A stretch of DNA of 64,000 bases from Deltaproteobacteria bacterium (GCA_019306065.1 JAFDMF010000004.1:1-64000); one strand, 5' to 3'. Positions 34,910 through 45,529 are shown, counted from the stretch's first letter. Numbers and translations: made by a program. The notes: generated by a model not told the origin, from the sequence alone.

Positions 34910-36583
34910 ATGAAAAAAATTGGCATACTTATTGAATCCGCCAATTGCGGCAAGTATCTTTACGAAACTGTTAGCGAACTATCAAAAAGCGGTAATATAG
35001 AACTTTTCTTTTTACTAAGCTCCGGCGTTTTGGAACAACGAAACATTTTTGATAAACTAAAATTTAAAATTAAAGCTAACGGTCTGTTTAGAACTTTTGA
35101 GCTGTCGCTCTTTAAAATTATATCCTATATCGAGTATAAAATCTTATCAATATTTTATAAAGATATCAAAAACCAGAACACAACCTTTAGCATAGATAAC
35201 TTTATAAAAAATAAAATTATCCATCTAAATCCTATCTATTCGGCAAACGGACTAATCGTTCGGTATCCCGACGAAGATATTGACAAAATTAAATCGCTTG
35301 GTTTGGACCTTATTATTCGAGGCAATGCTTTCGGCATATTTAAGGGAAAAATAATTAATTGCGCAAAGGATGGGATTATATCTTTTCACCACGGAGATAA
35401 TCGTTGGAATCGCGGAGGTCCCGCGGCTTTTTGGGAGGTTTATCTGCGAAAACATTCTACGGGATTTATTATACAAATATTAAACGAAGAGCTTAACGCC
35501 GGCGAGGTGATATTCAGAGGAAATATACCGACTCAAAGGAGTTATACAGAAAACATCGTATCTCTTTACAAAGAAAGCAATCCTTATATAGCAAAAATAA
35601 TATTAGAATATGCCTTTAATAATAAATTTCCTCCGAAAGAAGAAAAACTGCCTTTTGGATGCTCTATTTTAAAGGCTCCGTCCTTTATTCAATCAATCTC
35701 ATATTTATTACGCACAGGCGCGCTATTTCTTTTGCTTGCAATCAAAAGACTGATCTTGCGTAAACATAAAAGATGGAATGTAGCATATATCAAGTCTTGC
35801 TGGCATAATGCAAATTTAAAAAAAGGGACCCGCATAAAGAATCCGCGAAATCGTTTTTTTGCCGACCCTTTTGTTATTACAAAAGAGGACAAAACAGTTT
35901 GTTATGTTGAAGATTATTGTTATAAACAAAAAAGAGCGTCTATTACCGCGATTGAACTGATAAACGACAAAAACTATGCAATTCTTGGGACTGTAATACA
36001 GGAACCGTTTCATATGTCATTTCCTTTTTTGTTTGAATATAAAAAAGAATTGTATATGGTTCCCGAAACCATTAAGGCAAATTCAATTCGACTTTATAAA
36101 TGCGTTAAATTCCCTTTAAAGTGGGAGTATCAAAAAGATATTCTGACTAATATTAGCGCTGCGGACACAATGATTTTCGAACATAACGGGAAATGGCAGC
36201 TGCTATGTAATATGAACATTGCGGGGCAGCAGGATCATTGTTCAACCCTTTATGCCTTTTACAACAAATCTCCTTTGGCTGATAACTGGACAGCTCACGA
36301 ATCAAACCCCTTAATTTTTAACAGCAATATAGCAAGAAACGGCGGGCTTCTAAATGTTAGCGGCAAAATTCCTATCAGAGTAAGGCAGAAACAAGGCTTT
36401 AACTTTTACGGGAAAAGTTTAACTCTTGCTAAAATAACGGATCTAAGCCCGTCATCATTTAAAGAAGAAGAAATCGGGCGGATATATCCTGACTTTTTCA
36501 ATAAAATAATAGGTTGTCATCATATTCATAGCAACGACGTTTATTCGGTTTACGATTATTTAAAAATAGATTCTTTAAAATGA
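34910..36583 (+). CDS. formyltransferase-like / GINT1-type (beta-propeller glycosyltransferase-like) protein
   Basis: 557 residues. Residues 1-245 resemble a formyl-transferase fold: GLDLIIRGNAFGIFKGKII, then ISFHHGDNRWNRGGPAAFWE with the HxG and GxP features of methionyl-tRNA-formyltransferase-like enzymes. Residues about 300-550 resemble the propeller domain of bacterial glucosamine inositolphosphorylceramide transferase 1-like proteins: NRFFADPFVITKEDKTVCYV, HMSFPFLFEYKKELYMVPE and RNGGLLN. Such proteins occur in surface-polysaccharide gene sets. Reaction unknown. Confidence 0.6.
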   Translation: MKKIGILIESANCGKYLYETVSELSKSGNIELFFLLSSGVLEQRNIFDKLKFKIKANGLFRTFELSLFKIISYIEYKILSIFYKDIKNQNTTFSIDNFIKNKIIHLNPIYSANGLIVRYPDEDIDKIKSLGLDLIIRGNAFGIFKGKIINCAKDGIISFHHGDNRWNRGGPAAFWEVYLRKHSTGFIIQILNEELNAGEVIFRGNIPTQRSYTENIVSLYKESNPYIAKIILEYAFNNKFPPKEEKLPFGCSILKAPSFIQSISYLLRTGALFLLLAIKRLILRKHKRWNVAYIKSCWHNANLKKGTRIKNPRNRFFADPFVITKEDKTVCYVEDYCYKQKRASITAIELINDKNYAILGTVIQEPFHMSFPFLFEYKKELYMVPETIKANSIRLYKCVKFPLKWEYQKDILTNISAADTMIFEHNGKWQLLCNMNIAGQQDHCSTLYAFYNKSPLADNWTAHESNPLIFNSNIARNGGLLNVSGKIPIRVRQKQGFNFYGKSLTLAKITDLSPSSFKEEEIGRIYPDFFNKIIGCHHIHSNDVYSVYDYLKIDSLK

Positions 36584-36604
36584 TAAAAAAAAAGGATGTA
36601 ATAT

Positions 36605-37384
36605 ATGAAACGTTTTGTAGATCTTAGTATAAGTATTGAAGCAAATATTCCAAGCGATCCGGAAATAATGATTCCAAAAATAGATTATATCGATCATAAC
36701 AAAGGGGCGGAGCAGATGACGGAAATGATGCCCGGATTAAAAAAAGAGCATCTGCCAAAAGGACTCGGCTGGGCTGTGGAATTCCTTAATATTACAAGTC
36801 ATTCCGGAACGCATCTTGACGCTCCTTATCATTATCATCCTACAACAAATAAGGGTGAAAAGCCGGCTCTTACAATTGACGAAATACCTCTTGAATGGTG
36901 TTTTAACGACGGAGTTTTGCTTGATTTCAGACATAAAAAAGACGGCGAAAGAATTACCGTCCAAGATATAAAAAAAGAGCTTAACAGAATAAAATACAAA
37001 TTAAAACCGCTTGATATAGTTCTAATACAAACCGGCGCAGATAAAGCATGGGGAACGCGGGAATACCTTTTAAAAGGAGCCGGAATGACAAAAGAGGCAA
37101 CCCTATTTTTGTTAGAAAAAGGAATAAAGGTTACGGGTATAGACGCATGGAGCTGGGATCGTCCCTTTTCATATATGTTAGAGGAGTTTCGGCAGACAAA
37201 AAACCCCGCCGTAATATGGGAAGCTCATTTTGCGGGAATAGAAAAAGAATATTGTCATATAGAAAAAATGGCAAATCTTTCCGCTATAGGACGTCCTTTC
37301 GGTTTTACCATAAGCTGTTTTCCAGTTAAAATTAAAAGCGGAAGCGCGGGCTGGACGCGGGCTGTGGCAATTATTGAAGAGTAA
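36605..37384 (+). CDS. cyclase-family (kynurenine formamidase-like) metal hydrolase
   Basis: 259 residues. HSGTHLDAPYHYHP (zinc/manganese ligands), LDFRHKKDG, DIVLIQTGADKAWG, and GIDAWSWDRPF are the cyclase-family segments. Members hydrolyse amide or ester bonds including N-formylkynurenine; the substrate here is unknown. 21 bp after the GINT1-like gene and probably co-transcribed, which hints at action on an acylated or formylated product of it. Confidence 0.75.
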   Translation: MKRFVDLSISIEANIPSDPEIMIPKIDYIDHNKGAEQMTEMMPGLKKEHLPKGLGWAVEFLNITSHSGTHLDAPYHYHPTTNKGEKPALTIDEIPLEWCFNDGVLLDFRHKKDGERITVQDIKKELNRIKYKLKPLDIVLIQTGADKAWGTREYLLKGAGMTKEATLFLLEKGIKVTGIDAWSWDRPFSYMLEEFRQTKNPAVIWEAHFAGIEKEYCHIEKMANLSAIGRPFGFTISCFPVKIKSGSAGWTRAVAIIEE

Positions 37385-37447
37385 TTATAAGTATTAACAT
37401 ATAGGCAAGGAAAATAAGCGGGATTGAAAGCATATCAAATTATTATT

Positions 37448-37467
37448 GCCGCTAATATATTAGCGGC
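37448..37467 (+). terminator. 20-bp perfect palindrome after the cyclase gene
   Basis: GCCGCTAATATATTAGCGGC is its own reverse complement, 60 bp beyond the stop. GC-rich ends would form a stem; no T run follows, so Rho-independent function is uncertain. Nothing else is seen in the 298-bp gap before the MATE gene. Confidence 0.45.
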
Positions 37468-37682
37468 TGCGTTACCCTCTAAACAAACATCTTCTTCTTT
37501 TCGTATAATACCTCCAATCCTTATTTGAAAAAAACCAAAGGTTTTGCAACTTGCTTAAACGCAAGAAAGGAATTATAAAAAGGTAGATTTTATAGCTGAT
37601 TGCTTGAATAAATAAATTGAGGAGACGCAAAAAACGCGTTTTCGGTTTATCCGTTATATAGAAATTACCAAAACAAAAAGCT

Positions 37683-39002
37683 ATGTTTGAAAAAATAAAG
37701 CTGTCTTTAAAAAGTATAGATTACAGACTGTTTGCCGTTCTTTTGGCAATGGGGTTTATTCCGACAATATATACGACTGTAAGAATATTCTTTTTAGGAA
37801 ATATGCCGACAGACTGGGGATTTAACATCGCCAGCCAATTATCTTGGATTAATCTTATTTATGAGGTTCTGCAAGAAGCTATAATACTTCCTCTTTTTTA
37901 CCTTATGGGTAAATCCATATCCGACAAATCAGTATTTACAAATAAAATTAAAACCGGATTGATCGTTACTTTTGGAATATATGGATTTCTTTCTGTTGTC
38001 GTAATTATTTTTGTAAAACCGTTAATTACTCTTATGAGTCAAAAACAATATCTCATTTCCGCAACGGCTGCATATATTAGACTTGAAGCCATAGCTTCAA
38101 TATTGTTGACGGTTGCCCGCTTCCTTCTTCTTGTTCTTATTATTCTTAAAAAAAATAAGCAATTGTATGCAATAATGATTATACAAATGCTTTTGACTGT
38201 TTTTGCGGATATATTTCTTGCGTCTTCACTTTCGATTTCATTTGATTTAGGCGTAAATGGAATTGCGATCGGCAATATTATCGTAAATATTGTTTTATTA
38301 ATTATCGTTCTGTTTTTTTTAAACAACGCAGGTTATCAAATCGGTTTAAAGGGAAAAATTTCGTTTGGCTGGATGAAAGAATGGATAGAGGTCGGCGGGT
38401 ATTCCGGGCTTGAGAGTTTTGTTAGAAATATTGCATTTATGTTAATGGTTATACGCATGGTAAATGTTGTAGGAGAACAAGGAACGTTTTGGATTGCAAA
38501 CAACTTTATCTGGGGTTGGCTATTGCTGCCGATACTTCAATTAGGTCAATTAATTAAGCGGGACTGCGGAGCGTCGGGCGATAGAGCGATAAAACAAAAA
38601 ACAATAGGATATTTTGTTATAACCGGAATAATTGTAATCATTTGGCTTTTTACAATGCCATTTTGGGATTCATTTATTAAAAACGTAATGAATGTAAAAA
38701 ATTATACCGATGTTTATCAGATTGCTTTAATATCTGTTGTTTTTTATATTACCTTTGCATTCAACAATGTAATTGACAGCATTTTTTATGGAATTGGAAA
38801 GACAAATTATATGCTATTCCAATCAATTGTGATAAATACATTGTTTTACGGAACTCTTTTTATTCTTTATAAAACTGGAATCTATAAACCTACTTTGAGC
38901 TTAATCGCTTTAATGTTTGGGGCGGGAATCGCATTTGACAGCGCGCTTACTTATGCAATGTTTATTTGGATGCTTAAAAAACGCAAATTAAGTATCATTT
39001 GA
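37683..39002 (+). CDS. MATE-family efflux transporter
   Basis: 439 residues, about 12 TM segments, inner membrane. Organised as two halves; VNGIAIGNIIVNIVLLIIVL in the first and the YSGLESFVRNIAFMLMVIRM segment in the second are like sodium- or proton-driven MATE transporters. N-terminal start at 37683 lacks a strong ribosome-binding site. Substrate unknown; the flanking GINT1-like and cyclase genes suggest export of a small product, without proof. Confidence 0.75.
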   Translation: MFEKIKLSLKSIDYRLFAVLLAMGFIPTIYTTVRIFFLGNMPTDWGFNIASQLSWINLIYEVLQEAIILPLFYLMGKSISDKSVFTNKIKTGLIVTFGIYGFLSVVVIIFVKPLITLMSQKQYLISATAAYIRLEAIASILLTVARFLLLVLIILKKNKQLYAIMIIQMLLTVFADIFLASSLSISFDLGVNGIAIGNIIVNIVLLIIVLFFLNNAGYQIGLKGKISFGWMKEWIEVGGYSGLESFVRNIAFMLMVIRMVNVVGEQGTFWIANNFIWGWLLLPILQLGQLIKRDCGASGDRAIKQKTIGYFVITGIIVIIWLFTMPFWDSFIKNVMNVKNYTDVYQIALISVVFYITFAFNNVIDSIFYGIGKTNYMLFQSIVINTLFYGTLFILYKTGIYKPTLSLIALMFGAGIAFDSALTYAMFIWMLKKRKLSII

Positions 39003-39030
39003 GTCGATTTGCCATTAAGCGCGTGAAAAT

Positions 39031-39064
39031 AAGCCGCCTGACAGTTTATATCAATTGGCGGCTT
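39031..39064 (+). terminator. hairpin after the MATE gene
   Basis: AAGCCGCC (39031-39038), 18-base loop, GGCGGCTT (39057-39064). Eight GC-rich pairs, 28 bp after the stop; no T run. Confidence 0.45.
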
Positions 39065-39215
39065 GCCTAAACACAGAAAAAAAATTATAAACATAAAATA
39101 AGACAAGTTGATATTTCCTGTTGAAAAAAAGGCGTATAAATTTTTAATTATAAGAATAAAAAAACAGAAGTAAGATTTAATAAAACAAAAAACATTATTT
39201 AAAAGGTATAAAAAA

Positions 39216-40631
39216 ATGACCCTTTATATTTATAATACGTTAAGCGGAAAAAAAGAAAAATTTATTCCGATTAAAAAAAATCAAGTATCTATGTATGTAT
39301 GCGGACCTACGGTTTATGATTCCTGCCATGTAGGACATGCAAGGTCCGTAATAGTATTTGACGTTATAGCAAGACACTTTAAGGCATTAGGTTATAATTT
39401 AAAATATATAAGAAATTTTACCGATATAGACGATAAAATTATAAAAAAGGCGCAGGAAACCGGAAGCGACGCAAAAAGCATTGCCAAAAAATATATAAAA
39501 GAATTTTATCAAGACATGGACGCGCTTAATGTTAAAAGAGCAGACGTAGAACCAAAAGCGACGGATCATATTGACGAAATTATAGAGCTTATAAATCTTT
39601 TAATAGAAAAAAAAGCCGCTTATGAAATAGAAGGAGACGTATATTTTGAAGTTAAATCTTTTGAAGACTACGGCAAATTATCCGGACGAAACCTTGAAGA
39701 TATGCAAGCGGGAGCAAGAATTGACGTAGATGAAAGAAAAAAGAATCCTTTTGATTTTGCTTTATGGAAATCTGCAAAACAAGACGAGCCTTACTGGATA
39801 AGTCCGTGGGGTAAAGGAAGACCGGGCTGGCATATAGAATGCAGCGCTATGAGCCGTAAATATTTGGGAACATCTTTTGATATACACGGAGGAGGAAAAG
39901 ATCTGATTTTTCCGCATCACGAAAATGAAATCGCCCAATCCGAAAAAGCTTTTGGCATAGGATTTGTAAACTATTGGATACATAACGGCTTTGTAAATAT
40001 AAATAAAGAAAAAATGTCTAAATCTTTGGGTAACTTTTTAACCGTAAAGGATATGCTTAAACAGTATCATCCGGATTCTATAAGATTATTTCTTTTATCT
40101 AATCATTACAGAAGCCCGATAGATTTTTCGGACAAAAATATTAAACGCGCGGAAGCCGGCATTGAAAAAATATACGCTCTTACAAAAAGAATTGCAGATA
40201 TTAATATTGTTTCGGAAAATAAAGATACCGGAAAATATTTTGGGCTTTTTTGCGAGGCTATGAATGATGATTTTAACACTGCAAAAGGTATAGGCGAACT
40301 ATTTAATGCAGTAAAAGGCTTAAATAAACTTCTTGACAAAAAAGAGAAATCCGAAAATATAATAACAATTAAAAATGATATAGAAAAAATATCAAATATT
40401 TTAGGAATATTATCTGACGAGCCTTCCTTATTTTTTGAAAAAAAAAACTATACCGGATTAAAAGAGAAAAATATTGACGCCGAATTAATAGAGAAGCTTA
40501 TATCCGAAAGAAACGAAGCAAGAAAATTAAAAAAATGGGCAAAATCGGATAAAATCAGAAATAAATTAAGCAAAATGAATATAGTATTAAAGGATTCGGC
40601 GGAAGAGACTGTTTGGAGTTTCACAAAATAG
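39216..40631 (+). CDS. cysS: cysteinyl-tRNA synthetase
   Basis: 471 residues. [18 protein letters not shown] carries the first zinc Cys and the HIGH box; the other ligands are in [10 protein letters not shown] and [19 protein letters not shown] is present. The C-terminal anticodon-binding helical part is full. Monocistronic with a downstream convergent TRAP gene. Confidence 0.97.
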   Translation: MTLYIYNTLSGKKEKFIPIKKNQVSMYVCGPTVYDSCHVGHARSVIVFDVIARHFKALGYNLKYIRNFTDIDDKIIKKAQETGSDAKSIAKKYIKEFYQDMDALNVKRADVEPKATDHIDEIIELINLLIEKKAAYEIEGDVYFEVKSFEDYGKLSGRNLEDMQAGARIDVDERKKNPFDFALWKSAKQDEPYWISPWGKGRPGWHIECSAMSRKYLGTSFDIHGGGKDLIFPHHENEIAQSEKAFGIGFVNYWIHNGFVNINKEKMSKSLGNFLTVKDMLKQYHPDSIRLFLLSNHYRSPIDFSDKNIKRAEAGIEKIYALTKRIADINIVSENKDTGKYFGLFCEAMNDDFNTAKGIGELFNAVKGLNKLLDKKEKSENIITIKNDIEKISNILGILSDEPSLFFEKKNYTGLKEKNIDAELIEKLISERNEARKLKKWAKSDKIRNKLSKMNIVLKDSAEETVWSFTK

Positions 40632-40703
40632 TTTCCGTAGAAAAAAGCCTTCTTTATACTTCATATATTCCTGCGGTTAAAATTTTTATCCGCCTTATAT
40701 ATC

Positions 40704-42428
40704 TTATCCTTTCTTAAACTTTTCTTTAAAATACCCAATCCAATGTCCGCTTAAAATATAGGCATATATATATGTTCCTACTATTATCAAAGCAAAGGCT
40801 TTTACAATATCAAAAGCGCTTCCGTCCAAAGAAAAGCCCGGAACATACCCGAAAAGAAAGGGTCCCAGATATAAAAATTTCGCAAATTTAAATGCTGAAA
40901 AAGCGGTTTTCCACATGTTTGCTTTTGCAATTGCAGCTCCTGCAAAAGCGGCTATACATACGGGAGGCGTAATATTGGAATCTTGAGAAAGCCAATATAC
41001 AATCATATGGGCTGCCAGCGGATTAACCCCAAGATGAATTAATGCCGGAACAGCCACAACCGCGGTTATAAGATAAGCCGCAGTAACGGGAACGCCCATT
41101 CCAAGCACCAAAGAAGCAAAGGCTATTAAAAGTATTGTTAAAAATAAAGATCCGCCCGCAAGTTCTATAATAATATCCGCAAAGGTTAAAACAAGTCCGC
41201 TAAAGGATAACACCCCTATAATAATGCCTATAATGCCTATAGTCGCTCCTATTTTAAGACTATTTATAGTTCCTTCTCTCGCTGCTTCGGTAAATTCTTT
41301 AAATTTTATACGGGTATCTTTTCTGACCCAGCTTACTGCCAAACAGGTTACAAGACCTAGCACAGCGGAATATCCGGGAGAATATCCGGTAAGCATAAAA
41401 ATAGTAATAACTACAAGCGGAAGAGTATAAAACCATTCTTTTTTAAAAAGCTCCATAGCCCCCATCTTATATTTTTCTCCTACTATATTATTTATTTTAG
41501 CTTCATAATGAACCATTACAAATACGCTAAAAAAATACATAAAAGCAGGAAAAAGAGCCACAAGCATAATTCTTGAATAAGGTTCGCCCGTTAATTCCGC
41601 CATAATAAATCCTCCGGCCCCCATAATAGGCGGCATAAACATTCCGCCTATAGACGCCGCCGGCTCTATGGCTCCCGCTACATGAGGCTTAAAACCTGCC
41701 TTTTTCATCATGGGAATAGTAAAAGCGCCGGTAGAAACCGTATTTGCTATTGCGCTTCCGGAAACAGATCCGAAAAATCCGCTTGCAATAACAGATACCT
41801 TTGCAGGACCTCCTATTTTATGACCTACAGCCGCAAGAGGCCAGTCTATAAAAAATCTCTCGGCTCCGCATTTCTTTAAAAATGCTCCGAAAATAACAAA
41901 TAAAACAACATAAGTCGCCAAAACATTAGCCATAATTCCAAACACGCCGTCGCTTTTATAAAAAATGGTTGTGCAAAGCCCCGGAAATGTTTCGCCTGCA
42001 TGAGAAACTAAATCCGGCATATGCGCGCCGTATATTCCGTAAAGAATCATTAAGCCGCCTAATATTACAAAAACATTTCCAACCACTCTTCTTGCCAGCT
42101 CTATTCCTATAAGCACCCCTACCATTGCTATTATTGTATCAAGCTGTGTTTCAGCCCCCGTTCTGTAATTAATGACTTCAAAATTATACATCCAATAACT
42201 TATTGTTACCATAGAGGCTATTATCAAAATGTAATCTAATATTCTCATAAAAATATTTTTCGATTTATAAAGAAAAAAAATAAGAATATAAGTTATTATA
42301 ACATATATTCCTCTGTGATACTGAGTTGCTGCGGGTTCCAATACTGCGGAATATGCATAGAATAAAACCAGAAACAAAGATAACGCGTTAAAAACGGTTT
42401 TTTCAAATTTATTTAGTTCTTCATACAT
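40704..42428 (-). CDS. TRAP transporter, fused DctQM-type permease
   Basis: 574 residues, largely membrane: a small-subunit-like N-terminal part followed by a large DctM-like part with SGSVSGSAIANTVSTGAFTI and IEPAASIGGMFMPPIMGAG, and in the second half MGVPVTAAYLITAVVAVPAL and LSQDSNITPPVCIAAFAG. Such fused permeases work with a TAXI-type periplasmic receptor and take up organic acids using an ion gradient. No receptor gene is next to it here. Slightly shorter than many relatives (600-700). Confidence 0.88.
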   Translation of the reverse strand: MYEELNKFEKTVFNALSLFLVLFYAYSAVLEPAATQYHRGIYVIITYILIFFLYKSKNIFMRILDYILIIASMVTISYWMYNFEVINYRTGAETQLDTIIAMVGVLIGIELARRVVGNVFVILGGLMILYGIYGAHMPDLVSHAGETFPGLCTTIFYKSDGVFGIMANVLATYVVLFVIFGAFLKKCGAERFFIDWPLAAVGHKIGGPAKVSVIASGFFGSVSGSAIANTVSTGAFTIPMMKKAGFKPHVAGAIEPAASIGGMFMPPIMGAGGFIMAELTGEPYSRIMLVALFPAFMYFFSVFVMVHYEAKINNIVGEKYKMGAMELFKKEWFYTLPLVVITIFMLTGYSPGYSAVLGLVTCLAVSWVRKDTRIKFKEFTEAAREGTINSLKIGATIGIIGIIIGVLSFSGLVLTFADIIIELAGGSLFLTILLIAFASLVLGMGVPVTAAYLITAVVAVPALIHLGVNPLAAHMIVYWLSQDSNITPPVCIAAFAGAAIAKANMWKTAFSAFKFAKFLYLGPFLFGYVPGFSLDGSAFDIVKAFALIIVGTYIYAYILSGHWIGYFKEKFKKG

Positions 42429-42851
42429 TATGTTAAGATTTCCTCCTTAATATTTAGTACCCGTAAAAATTTTTTAATAACAAACGCAACCCATTATTAT
42501 CTTGTCTCTTTTGAAGTATGCTTGCGCTTAAAATCTTAAACACCATAAAACAAATTTTTTTTGTTATGTAAAGCTATAAAAATTTCAATCTATGGAAATC
42601 ATTTTTATAAGACTTATAACAGGTATGCAAGTGTTTTTGACTAAAAAAGCCAATTTTTCACGATAGATTTATCGGATTAACACAGATTACCAAAATTATT
42701 AAAATAGAAAGTTATATAACAAGATATTTATATTAAACGTTTGACATAGAAACAATTGAGTATTAATTTCAAAATTATATTAATTTATAACTAAAATTAA
42801 AAATAGATTTATATTATTCAACATCTTGAAAAAGTTTAATGGGATTTAATA
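42429..42851. other. 423-bp divergent intergenic region
   Basis: Very AT-rich. A TTGACA at 42741-42746 on the plus strand with TAATTT 17 bp further is a weak promoter candidate for the methyltransferase/kinase locus. I see no gene, and in particular no TAXI receptor for the TRAP permease. Confidence 0.45.
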
Positions 42852-43024
42852 ATGAGTTGCGATAAAAACGGAATAAAAGCATTAAATATTAACTCGGAAA
42901 TGCTTAAAGGGATACGTCCAGCGACTCTTTCGGTTGACATAAACAACCTTTGCAATTGATATAATGCTATTTTTTTGATGAGAAAGATATTATATCTCTA
43001 CTTATTATTAAAAATTATGAATAG
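42852..43024 (+). pseudogene. small decayed ORF ahead of the methyltransferase
   Basis: From ATG 42852 the frame gives 35 codons (including EMLKGIRPATLSVDI) to a TGA at 42957-42959; another frame then gives YFFDEKDIISLLIIKNYE to a stop at 43022-43024. The two halves look like one short coding unit with a lost base or small deletion. I do not recognise it with certainty. Confidence 0.35.
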
Positions 43025-43047
43025 TAAAAAAAGAGGTATAATAGGTT

Positions 43048-43963
43048 ATGGATAATATAAATTTTTTTTGGATGATGTTTATAATGAAATTATCTCGGAT
43101 AATATATCCGAAGGAATAGAAGAATTAGTTGATTTTTTAAAAGATATAAGAACAAATTCTACAAAAGAAAAATGGGATTATATAGTTAAATCGGCTTTAC
43201 TTGCGCATCCTATAAAAGCGATTCTTTTTGAAAAGCAGATTACAAGCAGATGTTTTAACAAACCGAGAGGCTATAGCGGAGACGCCGTGTTACTTGATAT
43301 GATTTATAAACATAAATCCATAAAATCGGATAATGTTATAGACAGAGGGGGAAAAATTGATGAATATTTATCAAATGCTCCTGCTTCAAAATCGGTTAGA
43401 TATAGAAAGCAATATCAAGCGCGGCTTATTGACGAGACTGCAAAAATAAAAAATAAGCCTAATATCTTATCCGTAGCTTGCGGGCATTTAAGAGAAATAG
43501 AAATATCAAAAGCGGTTAAAAACTTCGAGATCAGTAGTTTCGTAGGGATAGATCAAGACGCAAAATCGCTTGATGTTATAAAAAAAGATTATCCGAGTTA
43601 TAATATTACCCTTTTAAACAATTCGGTAAAAGATATTTTAACTGGAAAATGTGTTTTAAAAAATTTCGATTTAATATATGCAGGCGGACTTTACGATTAT
43701 TTATCGGACAGAATAGCTACAAGGCTAACGGGTTTTTTTTTAATTTACTTTCAAAAAAAGGAATCCTTTTATTAGCCAATTTTTTATCTAATATCAAAAA
43801 TATAGGGTATATGGAAAGTTATATGGGATGGTATTTAATATATAGAAATAAACCGGATATGTTAAAACTTATACAAGAGATTCCTTCAAAAGAAATAAGT
43901 AAAATTGAGACGTTTACAGATCAACATAAAAATATTAATTTTTTAGAGGCGCATAAGTTATGA
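43048..43963 (+). pseudogene. PhcB-like methyltransferase, two 1-base frameshifts
   Basis: If one T is added to the T8 run at 43062-43069 and one to the T9 run at 43733-43741, a single frame of about 305 codons results. It has KPRGYSGDAVLLDMIY, SAM loop LSVACGHLREIE, acidic IDQDAKSLD, DLIYAGGLYDYLSDR and, after the second run, LLANFLSNIKNIGYMESYM plus GWYLIYR. These are the marks of PhcB-like fatty-acid-signal methyltransferases and match the gene at 1-802. As it stands the largest open piece is 43068-43775 using TTG. Its stop overlaps the kinase start (ATGA). Sequencing error, decay, or slippage-controlled expression are all possible. Confidence 0.7.
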
Positions 43964-45303
43964 AAATATCATCTAATATAATTAAGGAAACAACCCCGGA
44001 TTTTGACGATATTAAACAAAAAAAATATATTCGGAAGAAATCCGAGATTCGTATATTAAGAATACAAAATGGGGGGTTATTTTACTAATAATTTTAAATC
44101 TTATTTACGGCGTATTGGATTACTTTATGTATCCAAATCATTGTATTTCTCTTTTTACCATGCGAGTTATTTGCACGCTTTTTCTTATAATTCTATTATT
44201 TTTATTAAATAAAAAAGATTTTGCAGAAAAACATTATAAATTATTAAATCATATCTATGGAGTATTAGCTTGATATTATTGGGAGTTTGTCATTTTTCGC
44301 CTTATACCTCTTTTGAAACTCTCCGATACGGTAGCTTTGCTATCCTGCTTTATATTCTATCTGTTTTATTTCATAAGGAAACTGCATTTAACTTAACCTA
44401 TTTTTTATTATTTCCACTTTAATTATTAGTTCGGTAGTATCTTATGTTGTTACCAAACTCCGCATAAAAGAATTCAAAAAAAGATATGATCTAAAAGAAG
44501 CAAACAGAATAAAAACCAAAAAACAAAAAGAGCTTAAAGAGGCATTAAATCAGGTAGAAGAATCTTTAGCGCAGGTAAAAAGTATGCAGACTAAAATGCT
44601 GCAAGACGAAAAAGTAAAAGCTTTGGGAATAATAGCCGGCGGCATAGTTCACGAGATAGGCAATTGTTTAAACTACATGCATTATCACACTATATATCTA
44701 CAGAAAAAGCTGGCGTATGACCCGGATATTAAAGAGTCAATAGACGATGTTGACAAAGGAGTAAACAATATAACCGAAATTACGTCCAATCTTAGAAAAT
44801 TCGGTTCCGGCGGAGTTAAAGAGATAGAAACATTTTTATTAAACCGGCTTATAGGAAGCGCTTTAACTTATGCCCAAGATAGAACCGAAACAATTGAAGT
44901 AAAAAACAGCATTAAAGAGGATATTGAAGCCGCAGGTTATCCGGGAGAACTTTTGCATGTATTTTTAAACCTGATTACAAATGCAAGTTATGCTTTAAAT
45001 AGTATTGAAAAAGAGGATAAAATAATAGAGGTAAGTTGTTATAAAAAGAATAAAAAGATACAGGTATCGTTTAAAGATAACGGACCTGGAATTGAAGAGG
45101 AAAAAATCAAGAATATTTTTACTCCGTTTTACACAACCAAAACCACAAATAAAGGAATGGGGCTCGGGCTTAGTATTTGCGCCCAGATTATAAGAAATCA
45201 CGGAAGCGAATTAAAGGTTAAAAGCAAATTAGGCGAATTTACCGAATTTAGCTTTGAAGCGCCTTGCGACGCGGCGCTTATACCTGATAATGAAACGAAA
45301 TAA
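43960..45303 (+). pseudogene. membrane histidine kinase, three 1-base frameshifts
   Basis: The C-terminal 239 codons (44584-45303) are intact: an HisKA-like box IAGGIVHEIGNCLNYMHYH, HATPase_c with LLHVFLNLITNASYALN (N box), KDNGPGIEEEKI (G1), TKTTNKGMGLGLSICAQIIR (G2). Upstream the same gene continues through hydrophobic segments in three frames; adding one base at the A8 run 44018-44025, near 44272, and at T6 44401-44406 joins them, giving about six TM helices, then a coiled coil. It starts at 43960, coupled to the methyltransferase. This mimics the PhcB-PhcS arrangement (synthase plus sensor kinase). Confidence 0.7.
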
Positions 45304-45359
45304 TAAACGCAGCGCGAGTTTGAAACGAGCAATGGATTTCAATAATTGCCAATTGCAGA

Positions 45360-45410
45360 CTTACAATTACCCGATTGTAAGCTTGTAATTTTAATTGCAG
45401 CTTTGCAATT
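45360..45410 (+). terminator. two hairpins after the kinase gene
   Basis: CTTACAAT-TACCCG-ATTGTAAG (45360-45381) and AATTGCA-GCTT-TGCAATT (45393-45410). Low GC, no clean T run; the first is followed by GCTTGTAATTTTAATT. Candidate terminator of the methyltransferase/kinase unit. Confidence 0.4.
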
Positions 45411-45448
45411 GATAAACCTATGAAACAAACAATTAAAAGGGGGTAAAA

Positions 45449-45529
45449 ATGAGTAAAAGAATTCATAGAAAAGAGGCGGAAAAAAAAAGAGATTATGCAA
45501 ATCTCCTTATTTTTATCTTTAAATTTTAA
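45449..45529 (+). CDS. 26-codon ORF with strong ribosome-binding site
   Basis: MSKRIHRKEAEKKRDYANLL then a short hydrophobic end. AAAAGGGGG lies seven bases before the ATG, better than many real genes here. It could be a leader peptide or a truncated gene. Not recognised. Confidence 0.25.
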   Translation: MSKRIHRKEAEKKRDYANLLIFIFKF

